Of a DNA stretch of 64,000 bases, positions 53,612-61,977 are shown one piece after another. The translations under genes and the position numbers were made by a program. This DNA comes from Sulfobacillus thermosulfidooxidans (GTDB lineage: Bacteria; Bacillota; Sulfobacillia; Sulfobacillales; Sulfobacillaceae): the NCBI RefSeq assembly GCF_001280565.1, contig NZ_LGRO01000001.1:2914001-2978000 (forward strand), written 5' to 3'. Position 1 is the stretch's first letter. Every line of letters starts with the position of its first letter. Below the pieces are notes generated by a model. The model made no database searches and was not told the origin of the DNA. It worked only from the letters and a program-made list of their open reading frames with translations.

Positions 53612-53825
53612 GACTTTGATATCCTTTCCGTTGAGTCTGGTCTATCCATACATGGTTCATTGAGATTTTCAACTTTATTTTTATTCCTGTTGACGGCAGG
53701 TCACTGAAGGCGGGAATATTTTCAGAAAAATCCCCCCCATTGTCTCTCGCCTTTTTCGAGATCATGATCAACAATAGTACCAATAATATGCGCTGAGTCC
53801 TAACAATTGATGAGAGGGGTTGTCG

Positions 53826-54206
53826 ATGATGCCCGACTGGAAGAGCCTGAAAGACAAAGCATTATCAGCGGTTAACAATGCAGCGCAAGAAGTCGACTAT
53901 CAACTTACGTTGACCAAATTGCGAGCCCAAGTAAAGTCCGATCAAAATAGGTTGGCGGAAGCCTATCAACACTTAGGCAGGGCTTGTCATGAACTTTTAG
54001 TGAAAACGGGAAGTGTGAGTCGACAAAGCGAAACAGTTGCACCCCTTCTCATGACCATTGCGCAGTGTGAAGAAACCCTGAAGCAATCCCAAAAATCATT
54101 AGAAGATGCATTATCAGTCGAGAACAAAACCACGTGTCCTGCCTGCGGTGCAGCAATCAGTCAATCCGCTCGTTTTTGCCCGAGTTGTGGCAATCCTCTT
54201 ACCTAA
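53826..54206 (+). CDS. Coiled-coil protein with C-terminal zinc ribbon
   Basis: A 126-residue protein. Residues about 20-95 form a helical, coiled-coil-prone segment. The C-terminus is a zinc ribbon with Cys pairs in 'CPACGAAISQSARFCPSCG', four ligands spaced C-x2-C-x11-C-x2-C. No catalytic motif is seen. The start is ATG at 53826, eight nt after GAGAGGGG. It lies 200 nt upstream of the formate dehydrogenase genes on the same strand. Its function is unknown. Confidence 0.7.
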   Translation: MMPDWKSLKDKALSAVNNAAQEVDYQLTLTKLRAQVKSDQNRLAEAYQHLGRACHELLVKTGSVSRQSETVAPLLMTIAQCEETLKQSQKSLEDALSVENKTTCPACGAAISQSARFCPSCGNPLT

Positions 54207-54336
54207 GGTTTGTGATGAACTGTAGACATTTAAGACGATTTATATGGGCGCCAAGAAAAAATTTTGAAAATACCGAGTGTTATGTGAATGGTATGATGTT
54301 CGTAGGTATTTCGTAGGACATTACATTATTAAAAGC

Positions 54337-54352
54337 AAGTGTCATGACACTT
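54337..54352. promoter_or_regulatory. 16-bp palindrome upstream of formate dehydrogenase
   Basis: AAGTGTCATGACACTT is a perfect 16-bp palindrome, 53 nt before the start of the catalytic gene; likely operator or activator site for the operon. Confidence 0.6.
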
Positions 54353-54404
54353 CTCAAATAATGGGCTCTTAGGCTGTTATGGGAGACTAAGGAAGGTGAT
54401 AGAA

Positions 54405-56363
54405 ATGGCAACTGTTTCACGGCAAATATTGACGAGACTGACCACGCCTTTGATTCGTGTAAACGGACATCTTGAACCCACAACATGGGAAGAGGCTTTG
54501 AATGTGGCAGCGAAAGGATTCCAACAGATTAAATCGCAATATGGATCAAAAGGTCTGGGGGTGTTTAGTTGTTCGAAATCTACGAATGAATTAAACTACT
54601 TAGCCTCAAAATTTTCTCGTGTGGTCTTTGGTACGAATAATGTAGACTCGTGTAACCGCACGTGACATGCTCCCTCCGTCGCGGGTCTCGCGACAGTCTT
54701 TGGCAGTGGTGCGGGAACGAATTCGTATGATGAATTTCATCATACCGATTTTATTATGTTGGTGGGGTCAAATGCGGCGGAAGCTCATCCGATTATTTTT
54801 CACCATATTATGAAAGGGGTTCATAATGGTGCGACATTGGTCGTGGTCGATCCCAGACGGACCTTAACGGCTCAAAAAGCCCATACGCATTTGGCTATTG
54901 CGATTGGATCCGATATTGCCTTGCTCAATGCGATGGCCCATGTCATTATCCGCGATGGTTTATGGGATCAAGATTTTGTCAAACGGGCGACCACAGGATT
55001 TGAGGAATTCGCTGCTAGCGTGGCTTCATGGACCCCAGAGAGGGCCTCACTCATTACCGGTATTGCTGCTGACGAGATTGAACGTGTTGCTAAAGACTAT
55101 GCTAAAGCTCATCGCGCAATGATCGGTTGGACTTTAGGAATTACCGAACATCATAATGCCGTAGATAATGTGTTTGCTTTGATCAATCTGGCTTTGCTGA
55201 CAGGCCATGTGGGGCGAGAAGGATGCGGTTTGAATCCCTTGCGCGGGCAAAATAATGTCCAGGGCGGCGGAGATATGGGCGCCTTACCGGACCGTTTACC
55301 CGGATTTCAAGACATTCGTCAAGATGCTGTGCGCGCACGGTTTGAAAGCGCCTGGGGAGTAAAAATTTCTGGCACTCCGGGATTTAATCAAACGCAGATG
55401 TTTGAAGCGATGGAACAAGGAGAACTGAAAGGGCTCTACGTTATTGGCGAGAATCCTGTCGATTCGGATGCCAATGGCCATCATGTCCGTCAGTTACTGC
55501 AGCAGTTAGACATGCTGGTGGTTCAGGACATCTTTTTAACGGCGACAGCACAAATGGCGGATGTGGTGCTGCCAGCCAAGGCCTCATTTGCCGAAAGCGA
55601 TGGCACTTATACGAATAGTGAACGGCGGGTGCAGCGCGTGCGTGCCGCACGAAAGGCACCTGGTGATGCTCAAGATGATCTATGGATTGTGACCCATTTA
55701 GCTAATGCTATGGGCTATTCCTGGGCCGAGATGACCGCTGAGCAAGTGTTCGATGAGATGCGTCAACTGGCCCCGAATTTTCATGGTATGACCTATGCGC
55801 GCCTCACCAAGGAGAAAGGAATTCAGTGGCCCTGTCCCGACGAAAATCATCCTGGGACCCGCACATTACACACCCGTTTATGGGAAGAGAACGTCGGAAA
55901 TCCGGCGCCATTTACTCCCGTAGACTGGCAACCTCCTGTGGAACTCCCCACGGAGGATTACCCCTTTTTACTGACCACAGGCAGGCGTCTAGGATTCTTC
56001 AATACTGGCGTGCAATCAGAAATTTACCCCCATCCCCACCGTGGAGAATGGATGGAAATTCATCCAGATGATGCGAACCGACTTGGGTTAACCGATAACG
56101 AGATGGTGCGCGTGACATCCAGACGAGGACAAGTTCACGTGCCTATTCAGATTAGCGAGACGGTACAGCCCGGAACGGTCTTTATGACATTTCATTTTCC
56201 CGATATTGTCGACACCAATCAGTTAACCATTGATGCGACCGATCCGGTTTCCGGTACCGCGGAATTTAAAGCCTGTGCGGTGCGCGTCGAACCCGTGGAT
56301 AGGGTTGAAGAGTCGGGTCATCAGATCCATGCCGTGGTGCCTGCACAAATTCAGGATAGATAA
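54405..56363 (+). CDS. fdhA: Selenocysteine-containing formate dehydrogenase, catalytic subunit (split type)
   Basis: Read through TGA 54663-54665 as Sec87, this is one gene of 652 residues. 'NNVDSCNRT', then Sec, then 'HAPSVAGLATVF' aligns with the E. coli FdhF region around Sec140 ('VDCCARV', Sec, 'HGPSVAGL'). Two separate frames would leave a 30-codon Sec-flanking gap that is open and family-like. Downstream are 'GSNAAEAHPIIFHHIMKG', 'LNPLRGQNNVQGGGDMG' and the C-terminal MGD domain. The usual N-terminal [4Fe-4S] domain is missing; the protein starts at 'RLTTPLIRVNGHLEPTTWEE', just after it. ATG at 54405 follows AAGGAAGGTGAT. It oxidises formate to CO2 with the NuoE/F-like subunits that follow. 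Confidence 0.9.
54663..54694 (+). promoter_or_regulatory. Selenocysteine TGA codon and SECIS hairpin
   Basis: The in-frame TGA (54663-54665) is followed after 12 nt by GTCGCG-GGTCT-CGCGAC (54678-54694), a perfect 6-bp stem with pentaloop GGTCT. The apical GGUCU loop, about 18 nt from the UGA, matches the SelB-binding bacterial SECIS element of fdhF. Confidence 0.88.
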
Positions 56364-56380
56364 AATCGAGGTGGCAGGTT

Positions 56381-56830
56381 ATGAGAGACCAAGAATTATC
56401 TGTGGCAATCAAGATTGAGCAGCTTTTGGAGTCTATCCCCAAAACACGTGACCAGCTATTACCGGCTTTATGGCGCGTTTATGAGCATTTTCATTATTTA
56501 AATCCTGACATCATTGGCGAACTATCTCGCCAGATGTCAATTCCCTATGCAGAAGTCTATGGGGTTGCATCCTTTTATGCACTGTTTTCCTGGGAGCAGC
56601 CGGCTCGTGTACCGGTACAAATATGTCACGATGTGATTTGTCAGTTATATGGGGCAGATGCCTTAAGCCAAAAGGTGGCGGAAGGGGTAGACCCGCACAC
56701 TGTTAAGGTCACATCCACCTTGTGCTTAGGGCAGTGTGATCATGCGCCTGCAGCTTTGGTGGGCGATCATGTGATGACAAAAGCCACTGTGGAAAAAATT
56801 CAGTCTCAACTGAAAGGAGGGCAAGCATGA
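56381..56830 (+). CDS. NuoE-like [2Fe-2S] subunit of NAD-linked formate dehydrogenase
   Basis: A 149-residue thioredoxin-like ferredoxin, equivalent to NuoE or FdsG. The four cluster ligands are in 'QICHDVICQLYG' (two Cys) and 'STLCLGQCDHAPA' (two Cys). The N-terminal helices carry 'YAEVYGVASFYALF', a family hallmark. It lies 17 nt after the catalytic gene, and its TGA overlaps the next ATG (ATGA). It passes electrons between the NuoF-like subunit and the rest of the complex. Confidence 0.93.
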   Translation: MRDQELSVAIKIEQLLESIPKTRDQLLPALWRVYEHFHYLNPDIIGELSRQMSIPYAEVYGVASFYALFSWEQPARVPVQICHDVICQLYGADALSQKVAEGVDPHTVKVTSTLCLGQCDHAPAALVGDHVMTKATVEKIQSQLKGGQA

Positions 56831-58050
56831 TCTCGGTACGTAGGTTACTGCCGGATAATCCTAAGACGCCCCCTGTCAGTATTGAACGCCTGAGAGAGCG
56901 TGGATTTGATAAGGCTTATGAGCGCATATTGAAAGCCGATGTCGACCAAGTCATTGCCGAACTAGAAGCCAGTGGAATTACGGGAAGAGGAGGAGCTGCA
57001 TTTCCGACCGGCCGCAAGTGGCGCAGTGTGAAAGAGGCACCGGGTTCAATCAAATATGCCATCATGAATGCAGATGAAAGTGAATTAGGAACATTTAAAG
57101 ATCGGGTGCTGATTGAACAAGACCCTCTGGGACCGTTGGTGGGACTCATTTTGGCGGCTAAAACCGTCGGAGCCACTCACGCTTATTGCTATATTCGGGG
57201 CGAATATCGCCAAGAGGAAAAACTGTTAACGGAGGCCGTCGACCTGTTGCAAAAACATGGATGGGTCGGGCCAGAGAGCGGCGTGGATATTGAGATTCGA
57301 CGCGGTGCTGGAGCCTATGTAGCGGGAGAAGAAACCGCCCTTTTTAACAGCATTGAGGGAAAACGGCCAGAACCGCGCGTGAAACCACCATTTCCTACGG
57401 TGCATGGTGTCTTTGGCGCTCCCACGCTGATTCAAAATGTTGAGACGTTGGCGAATGTTGCTTTGTTGTTGGGTCATGATGTGAACTGGTTTCGTGAAGT
57501 AGGGACCCAACAAAATCCCGGAACCAAGTTGGTTGCTTTAAGTGGGCATATCAAACATCCTGGCGTTTATGAAGTGCCATTTGGTACGGCCTTGTCTGAT
57601 ATTTTATTGGCGTCAGAACTCGGTGGTGGTGTAGGTGGAAGCGAAAAGTTGGGAGCTGTGTTGATTGGGGGAGCTGCTGGAACATTTTTGACTCCGGATG
57701 AAATTGCGGAAGCGACTTTGGATTATCCTTCGTTGGCCCGTTACGGAGCAAGTATTGGCTCTGGGGCCATGATGGTCTTTGATGACACCGTCGATCTCCT
57801 TGGCGTGGTTGAACGATTGGCACGTTTTTTTGCCGACGAATCCTGCGGACAATGTGTGCCATGCCGGATTGGCACACAGCGCATCAAAGAGTTCGTTCGT
57901 CATCCGCAAATTTTCGAGGAGGCGCAAAATATCCGTTCATTAGGCATGGCCATGCGGGATGCCTCGATTTGCGGATTAGGGCAGACGGCTCCTATAGCAT
58001 TACTATCGCTACTGGACCGACCCCAATTAATTCATGCCGAGACCCTGTAA
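56827..58050 (+). CDS. NuoF-like NADH-binding subunit of formate dehydrogenase
   Basis: A 407-residue flavoprotein equivalent to NuoF or FdsB. The NAD loop is 'GRGGAAFPTGRKW' and the FMN loop 'GAGAYVAGEETALFNSIEG'. The N3-type [4Fe-4S] ligands are in 'ESCGQCVPCRIGTQ' plus 'ASICGLGQTAP'. It receives electrons from formate and reduces NAD+. It overlaps the NuoE-like gene by 4 nt. It lacks the additional N-terminal [2Fe-2S] domain found in some HoxF/FdsB forms. Confidence 0.95.
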   Translation: MISVRRLLPDNPKTPPVSIERLRERGFDKAYERILKADVDQVIAELEASGITGRGGAAFPTGRKWRSVKEAPGSIKYAIMNADESELGTFKDRVLIEQDPLGPLVGLILAAKTVGATHAYCYIRGEYRQEEKLLTEAVDLLQKHGWVGPESGVDIEIRRGAGAYVAGEETALFNSIEGKRPEPRVKPPFPTVHGVFGAPTLIQNVETLANVALLLGHDVNWFREVGTQQNPGTKLVALSGHIKHPGVYEVPFGTALSDILLASELGGGVGGSEKLGAVLIGGAAGTFLTPDEIAEATLDYPSLARYGASIGSGAMMVFDDTVDLLGVVERLARFFADESCGQCVPCRIGTQRIKEFVRHPQIFEEAQNIRSLGMAMRDASICGLGQTAPIALLSLLDRPQLIHAETL

Positions 58051-58079
58051 TTCAGACGGGGAAGGAGGAATCAACGTTT

Positions 58080-58913
58080 ATGGCAAACACCGTTTCGATT
58101 GTGATTGATGGACAACCTGTAGAAGTTTTAGCCGGCACGACCATCCGTGCGGCCTGTGAACAGGTTGGCATATCCATTCCGACTTTGTGCTGGCATCCTA
58201 ATCTCACGCCCGCCAATGCTTGCCGCGCCTGTGTGGTGGAAGTAGAGGGTTCACGGGCGCTTGTGGCGTCCTGTTCACGACCTGTCGAAGATCAGATGAA
58301 GATTCATACCGATACCGAACGGGTCAAAAATGCTCGCAAAACCGTTGCTGAATTATTAGCATCGGCGGTGGATATTGGGTTGGCTCCGGATGTACAAAAT
58401 TTGATTGTTCAAACACAAGCTGATATCCACCGCTTCTACGATGCCCAACAAGAACATGTCGGTCTCAAAGATGACAATGATTTGTATATCCGCGACCTCG
58501 ATAAATGTATTTTATGCTACCGCTGCGTTAACACCTGTGGAAGTGACGCCCAAAACACATTTGCCATTGCTGTCGCAGGTCGAGGTCTCGATGCCCATAT
58601 CGATCCGGGTACGGACCGACTGCTTACGGATTCTGATTGTGTCTTTTGTGGAAATTGTGTAGCGGTTTGTCCTACGGGTGCCCTGATGGGCAAGAAGGAA
58701 TGGCAACTGCGCCAAGAGGGACAATGGGATGAAGCTCAAATCCATGTGACCGAAACGATTTGTACGTACTGTGGGGTCGGATGTGATTTGGAGTTACATG
58801 TTTTAGGTAATGATATCGTCAAAGTGACATCACCATTTGATCATCCCGTGACCCACGGCATGTTGTGTGTTAAAGGACGCTACGGGTATGATTTTGTGCA
58901 GCAGGAAGACTGA
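58080..58913 (+). CDS. Fe-S subunit with the displaced [4Fe-4S]/MGD domain of formate dehydrogenase
   Basis: A 277-residue protein that equals the N-terminal part of FdsA/NuoG-type alpha subunits. Order: [2Fe-2S] ferredoxin ('LCWHPNLTPANACRACVVEV', with a last Cys in 'VASCSRPV'), two [4Fe-4S] sites ('CILCYRCVNTC' and 'CVFCGNCVAVCPTGA'), and a C-terminal 'CTYCGVGC' then 27 residues then 'CVKGRYGYDF'. The last is the cluster domain normally fused ahead of the molybdopterin domain, and the protein stops right there. It should dock on the catalytic subunit 54405-56363 and complete its cofactor site. Strong GAAGGAGG ribosome site. Confidence 0.92.
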   Translation: MANTVSIVIDGQPVEVLAGTTIRAACEQVGISIPTLCWHPNLTPANACRACVVEVEGSRALVASCSRPVEDQMKIHTDTERVKNARKTVAELLASAVDIGLAPDVQNLIVQTQADIHRFYDAQQEHVGLKDDNDLYIRDLDKCILCYRCVNTCGSDAQNTFAIAVAGRGLDAHIDPGTDRLLTDSDCVFCGNCVAVCPTGALMGKKEWQLRQEGQWDEAQIHVTETICTYCGVGCDLELHVLGNDIVKVTSPFDHPVTHGMLCVKGRYGYDFVQQED

Positions 58914-58940
58914 CTAAAAAGGATATATCGCTTGAAAAAT

Positions 58941-58980
58941 GCTTGATGCTGCAATGTGTTGTGGCATCAAGCTTTGTGAT
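58941..58980 (+). terminator. Terminator of the formate dehydrogenase operon
   Basis: GCTTGATGC (58941-58949) pairs with GCATCAAGC (58964-58972), followed by TTTGTGATTT, 28 nt after the last stop. Confidence 0.65.
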
Positions 58981-59033
58981 TTCGGGGCAGGCACCGTGTC
59001 CATTACTTTAAAGCTAGGAGAAAAATTGGTGAA

Positions 59034-59064
59034 TAGACCAATCCTTTTAAAGGATGGTGGTCTA
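59034..59064. promoter_or_regulatory. Long palindrome upstream of the amidohydrolase gene
   Basis: TAGACCA-ATCCTTT-T-AAAGGAT-GG-TGGTCTA: two nested perfect arms of 7 bp each, with only two unpaired bases on one side. It lies 44 nt before the start and looks like a regulator operator; an RNA hairpin is also possible. Confidence 0.55.
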
Positions 59065-59107
59065 TCATGATCCTAGTATGCAAGCTTAGGACAAGGAGAA
59101 ATAACCC

Positions 59108-60355
59108 ATGCCCGTGTTATATCGGGTTCATTTAGTGGATAATCCCCGAGAATTGGTGAATATTCGGTGGAATGATGACGGGCAGATCACCCAGATTGAG
59201 CCTTACCATGAAAAGCCTGAAAATGTGCCCTCGATATGGGCTTCAGATATCAAAGGCGAGGGAATATGGGATGGAGAAGAAGGGCTCGTACTTCCTGGGC
59301 TGGTGGATGCTCACACGCATTTGGATAAGGCGAAAACTTATCAAGCTTCTATGACGTCAGATGGCACGGTACAAGCGGCCATTCGCGAATTTAGGCAAGT
59401 GCCTCCCCAAACACCAGACGGTGTTTATGAGCGCGTGATGTCCATTCTTAAACAAATGGTGTCCTATGGAACCACCCTCGTCAGAACCCATATTGATTCC
59501 TATTATCCGGATTTGGTTCGGCTCAGTGGAATATTCAGTGCGATGATGGCCGCCAAAGAGGCCATGAAAGACAAAATTGAGGTACAATTCGTCTTAATGT
59601 GCCCCGGTGAAATCGATGCGACCTGGTCAAAACATTTATGTGAGATGCGGGGTAATTTGTCGGCGTTAGGGGGAGCTCCTTGGCTGTCTCCCGATCCGGT
59701 GAAGAATATCCAGTGGATTTTAGACCAAGCGACCCGGTTAGGCTTAGGAGTGGATTTGCATATTGATGAAACATTGGATCCTGAGGTCAAGACGTTAGAA
59801 TGGCTAACCGATGAGGTCTTGCGGCGATCATTTTCCGGATCTGTCGTGGCGAGCCATGTTCTGGCCATAGGAACCCAAGATCAGGCCATACAACGCCGCA
59901 TTGCCCGTGCTGTGGGCGAAGCGGAAATTCACATTGTGAGTTTGCCCCAAACCAATTGCTATCTCCAAGGGCGCGAGTCACCATATTTAACCTGGCGAGG
60001 CATAACGCCCATGAGGGTGTGGAAAGACATGGGGGTCAATGTGGCTTTGGCTTCTGATAATATGCAAGATCTGTTTCATCCCTGGGGTAATGGGGATCTG
60101 TTACAGGTTGCTTCTTTGGCTCTTTATGCGGCGCAATTACAGCCGAGAGATGAAATCGATGTGTTACGGGCTATTTCTTATATTCCCCGCCTGTGGTTAA
60201 AGGGTGATGAAAATCCTCTTGTACCCTCTCGCCTAGCCGATTTGCTGGTTTTGCCTGTCTCTTCAGCTCATCAAGTGTTCTCAGACATGCCAGCAGCACG
60301 GGCTGTGTTTAAACAAGGACGCTTGATTAGCCGCCGCAGGGTCATTGTTGATTAA
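59108..60355 (+). CDS. Cytosine-deaminase-like amidohydrolase
   Basis: A 415-residue metal-dependent hydrolase of the CodA/N-isopropylammelide branch. Metal ligands are in 'DAHTHLDKA', 'DLHIDETLD', 'ASHVLA' and 'ASDNMQDLF'. The substrate-side pattern 'TNCYLQGRESPYLTWRGITP' then 'HPWGNGDLLQV' follows the CodA layout. It probably deaminates or hydrolyses an N-heterocycle. The convergent ABC transporter of the Liv/Urt type could supply the substrate, but they are on opposite strands. An ACAAGGAGAAAT ribosome site precedes the ATG. Confidence 0.8.
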   Translation: MPVLYRVHLVDNPRELVNIRWNDDGQITQIEPYHEKPENVPSIWASDIKGEGIWDGEEGLVLPGLVDAHTHLDKAKTYQASMTSDGTVQAAIREFRQVPPQTPDGVYERVMSILKQMVSYGTTLVRTHIDSYYPDLVRLSGIFSAMMAAKEAMKDKIEVQFVLMCPGEIDATWSKHLCEMRGNLSALGGAPWLSPDPVKNIQWILDQATRLGLGVDLHIDETLDPEVKTLEWLTDEVLRRSFSGSVVASHVLAIGTQDQAIQRRIARAVGEAEIHIVSLPQTNCYLQGRESPYLTWRGITPMRVWKDMGVNVALASDNMQDLFHPWGNGDLLQVASLALYAAQLQPRDEIDVLRAISYIPRLWLKGDENPLVPSRLADLLVLPVSSAHQVFSDMPAARAVFKQGRLISRRRVIVD

Positions 60356-60430
60356 CCCTTCGCATCAGCAATCCCGAGGCTGTCATGGCTAATAAGGTTC
60401 TGCCATGAGATGCCGCGTCACCATCCGGCA

Positions 60431-60469
60431 TAAAGAGTCAGATCCCGATAGCTGAGATCTGACTCTTTA
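60431..60469. terminator. Bidirectional terminator between amidohydrolase and ABC genes
   Basis: TAAAGAGTCAGATC (60431-60444) and GATCTGACTCTTTA (60456-60469) form a perfect 14-bp stem flanked by T on both strands, serving both convergent units. Confidence 0.9.
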
Positions 60470-60512
60470 TTGCGCGATGTCTTGTTATTCCGAAAAAATA
60501 GTAACGACGAGG

Positions 60513-61217
60513 TTAATTCAACCCAAAGTACGCCGATTTCACATGGGCATCGGCATCCAGATCCCCGGGAGTGCCGTGAAAACGAATCTGCCCGTTGTCT
60601 AAAACATAAACATCATCGGTTCCCTCTAAAAATTTAATGTTTTGTTCGGCAATGAGAAACGCCGGGCCAGAAGACCGGTAGGTTTTAAGCATGTTAATCA
60701 TTTCATTCACCATGACCGGAGCCAGCCCAGAAGACGGTTCATCCATCAATATAAGCCGCGGCTTGCCCATTAAGACTTTGGCAAAGCCTAGAATTTTCCT
60801 TTGGCCACCACTGAGACTCCCCGCTGGGTCCTTACGTTTGTCATATAACAGCGGTAGTTGTTCAAGGAGTCTTTGCCGTTGCTTGCGGCGTTCTTGGCGG
60901 CTTAAATAGTAGCCGCCGATATTTAAGTTGTCTTCCACGCTTAAACTGGCAATGACCCCTACCTCGGAAAGATAGGCGAGTCCCGCTTTGACCCGTTCGC
61001 TGGGAGCCCAATGGGTGATATCGTGATCGGACCAGGTGACGTGTCCGGATGAGGTGGGAATAAGACCAATAAGACATTTTAATAGTGTGGTTTTCCCTGC
61101 GCCGTTGGCTCCTAACAGAACCACTTGTTGTCCGGGTTGCACGTCTAGATGAATGTCGTGTAACACATTCAGTGAATGATACCCAGCATGAAGCGCTGAA
61201 ACCTGTAAGAGGGCCAT
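60513..61217 (-). CDS. ABC transporter ATP-binding protein, LivF/UrtE type
   Basis: A 234-residue ATPase. Walker A is 'GANGAGKTTLL', signature 'LSGGQRKILGFA', Walker B 'LILMDEPSSGL', H-loop region 'IAEQN'. It groups by length and wording with LivF, the second ATPase of branched-chain amino acid, amide or urea transporters. It is the last gene of the operon. Confidence 0.9.
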   Translation of the reverse strand: MALLQVSALHAGYHSLNVLHDIHLDVQPGQQVVLLGANGAGKTTLLKCLIGLIPTSSGHVTWSDHDITHWAPSERVKAGLAYLSEVGVIASLSVEDNLNIGGYYLSRQERRKQRQRLLEQLPLLYDKRKDPAGSLSGGQRKILGFAKVLMGKPRLILMDEPSSGLAPVMVNEMINMLKTYRSSGPAFLIAEQNIKFLEGTDDVYVLDNGQIRFHGTPGDLDADAHVKSAYFGLN

Positions 61218-61263
61218 TTTGCATCGACGCCTTTCTTAGAAAAATAACCGGAGCAGAAAATTT

Positions 61264-61977
61264 TTACGTTCCCGTTCCCAAATAGACGGCAGCTACCGTG
61301 GGATCTTGAGCTGCTTGACTTAATGAACCTTGAAAAATTTCTTTGCCAGCATTCATGACAATGACGCGCTCCGTTAATTGATTAACAAATCCGAGGTGAT
61401 GTTCAACAACAATCAAAGCGATGCCCTGCTTTGATAAACTCTTTAAATGATTGGCGACAGTCTCGAGTTCTTGATGATTAAGTCCTGCTGCCAATTCATC
61501 GATTAGAAGCAATTTCGGTCCCGTCGTCAATGCGCGGGCGAGATCTAATAATTTCTGCTGGCTGCTGTTCAATTGGGATGCCAAATGATCCCGGTAATCG
61601 ATCAAATTGACGAATTCGAGCGCCTCGTCCGGAGTCATGACGGACTTTTTACTATAGTGATAGGCTAAATTTACATTTTCTTGCACTGTCAAGGACTTAA
61701 AAGGTTTGGGAATTTGAAAGGTCCGATTAATGCCTAAACCCGCGCGTTTATGCATGGGAACGCGCGCGATGTCAACCCCTTGAAAAAGAATGGACCCGTA
61801 ATCCGGATAGTAAAGCCCCGATATGACATTGATCAGCGTGGTTTTTCCCGAACCATTGGGTCCGACCAGTCCCAGAATTTCTCCGGGTTGCACGTCCAGG
61901 CTAATGCCATCTAACGCACGAAAACCGCCAAACTTCTTAATAATATTGGTCACGGTCATTAAGGGTTCATGGGACAT
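61264..61977 (-). CDS. ABC transporter ATP-binding protein, LivG/UrtD type
   Basis: A 237-residue ATPase. Walker A is 'GPNGSGKTTLINVISG', the Walker B region 'LLLIDELAAGLNHQE', H-loop 'VVEHHLGFV'. The ABC signature reads 'LNSSQQKLLDLARAL', a departure from LSxGQ since Ser replaces the usual Gly. 'NRTFQIPKPFKSLTVQENV' is typical LivG. It overlaps the permease gene upstream by 11 nt. It pairs with the LivF-like ATPase. Confidence 0.88.
   Translation of the reverse strand: MSHEPLMTVTNIIKKFGGFRALDGISLDVQPGEILGLVGPNGSGKTTLINVISGLYYPDYGSILFQGVDIARVPMHKRAGLGINRTFQIPKPFKSLTVQENVNLAYHYSKKSVMTPDEALEFVNLIDYRDHLASQLNSSQQKLLDLARALTTGPKLLLIDELAAGLNHQELETVANHLKSLSKQGIALIVVEHHLGFVNQLTERVIVMNAGKEIFQGSLSQAAQDPTVAAVYLGTGT

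Noticed and set aside
54396-54665. Stand-alone 89-residue protein ending at TGA
   Set aside because: It is the N-terminal piece of the formate dehydrogenase; the downstream codons remain in phase and in family after the TGA, and a SECIS-like hairpin is present.
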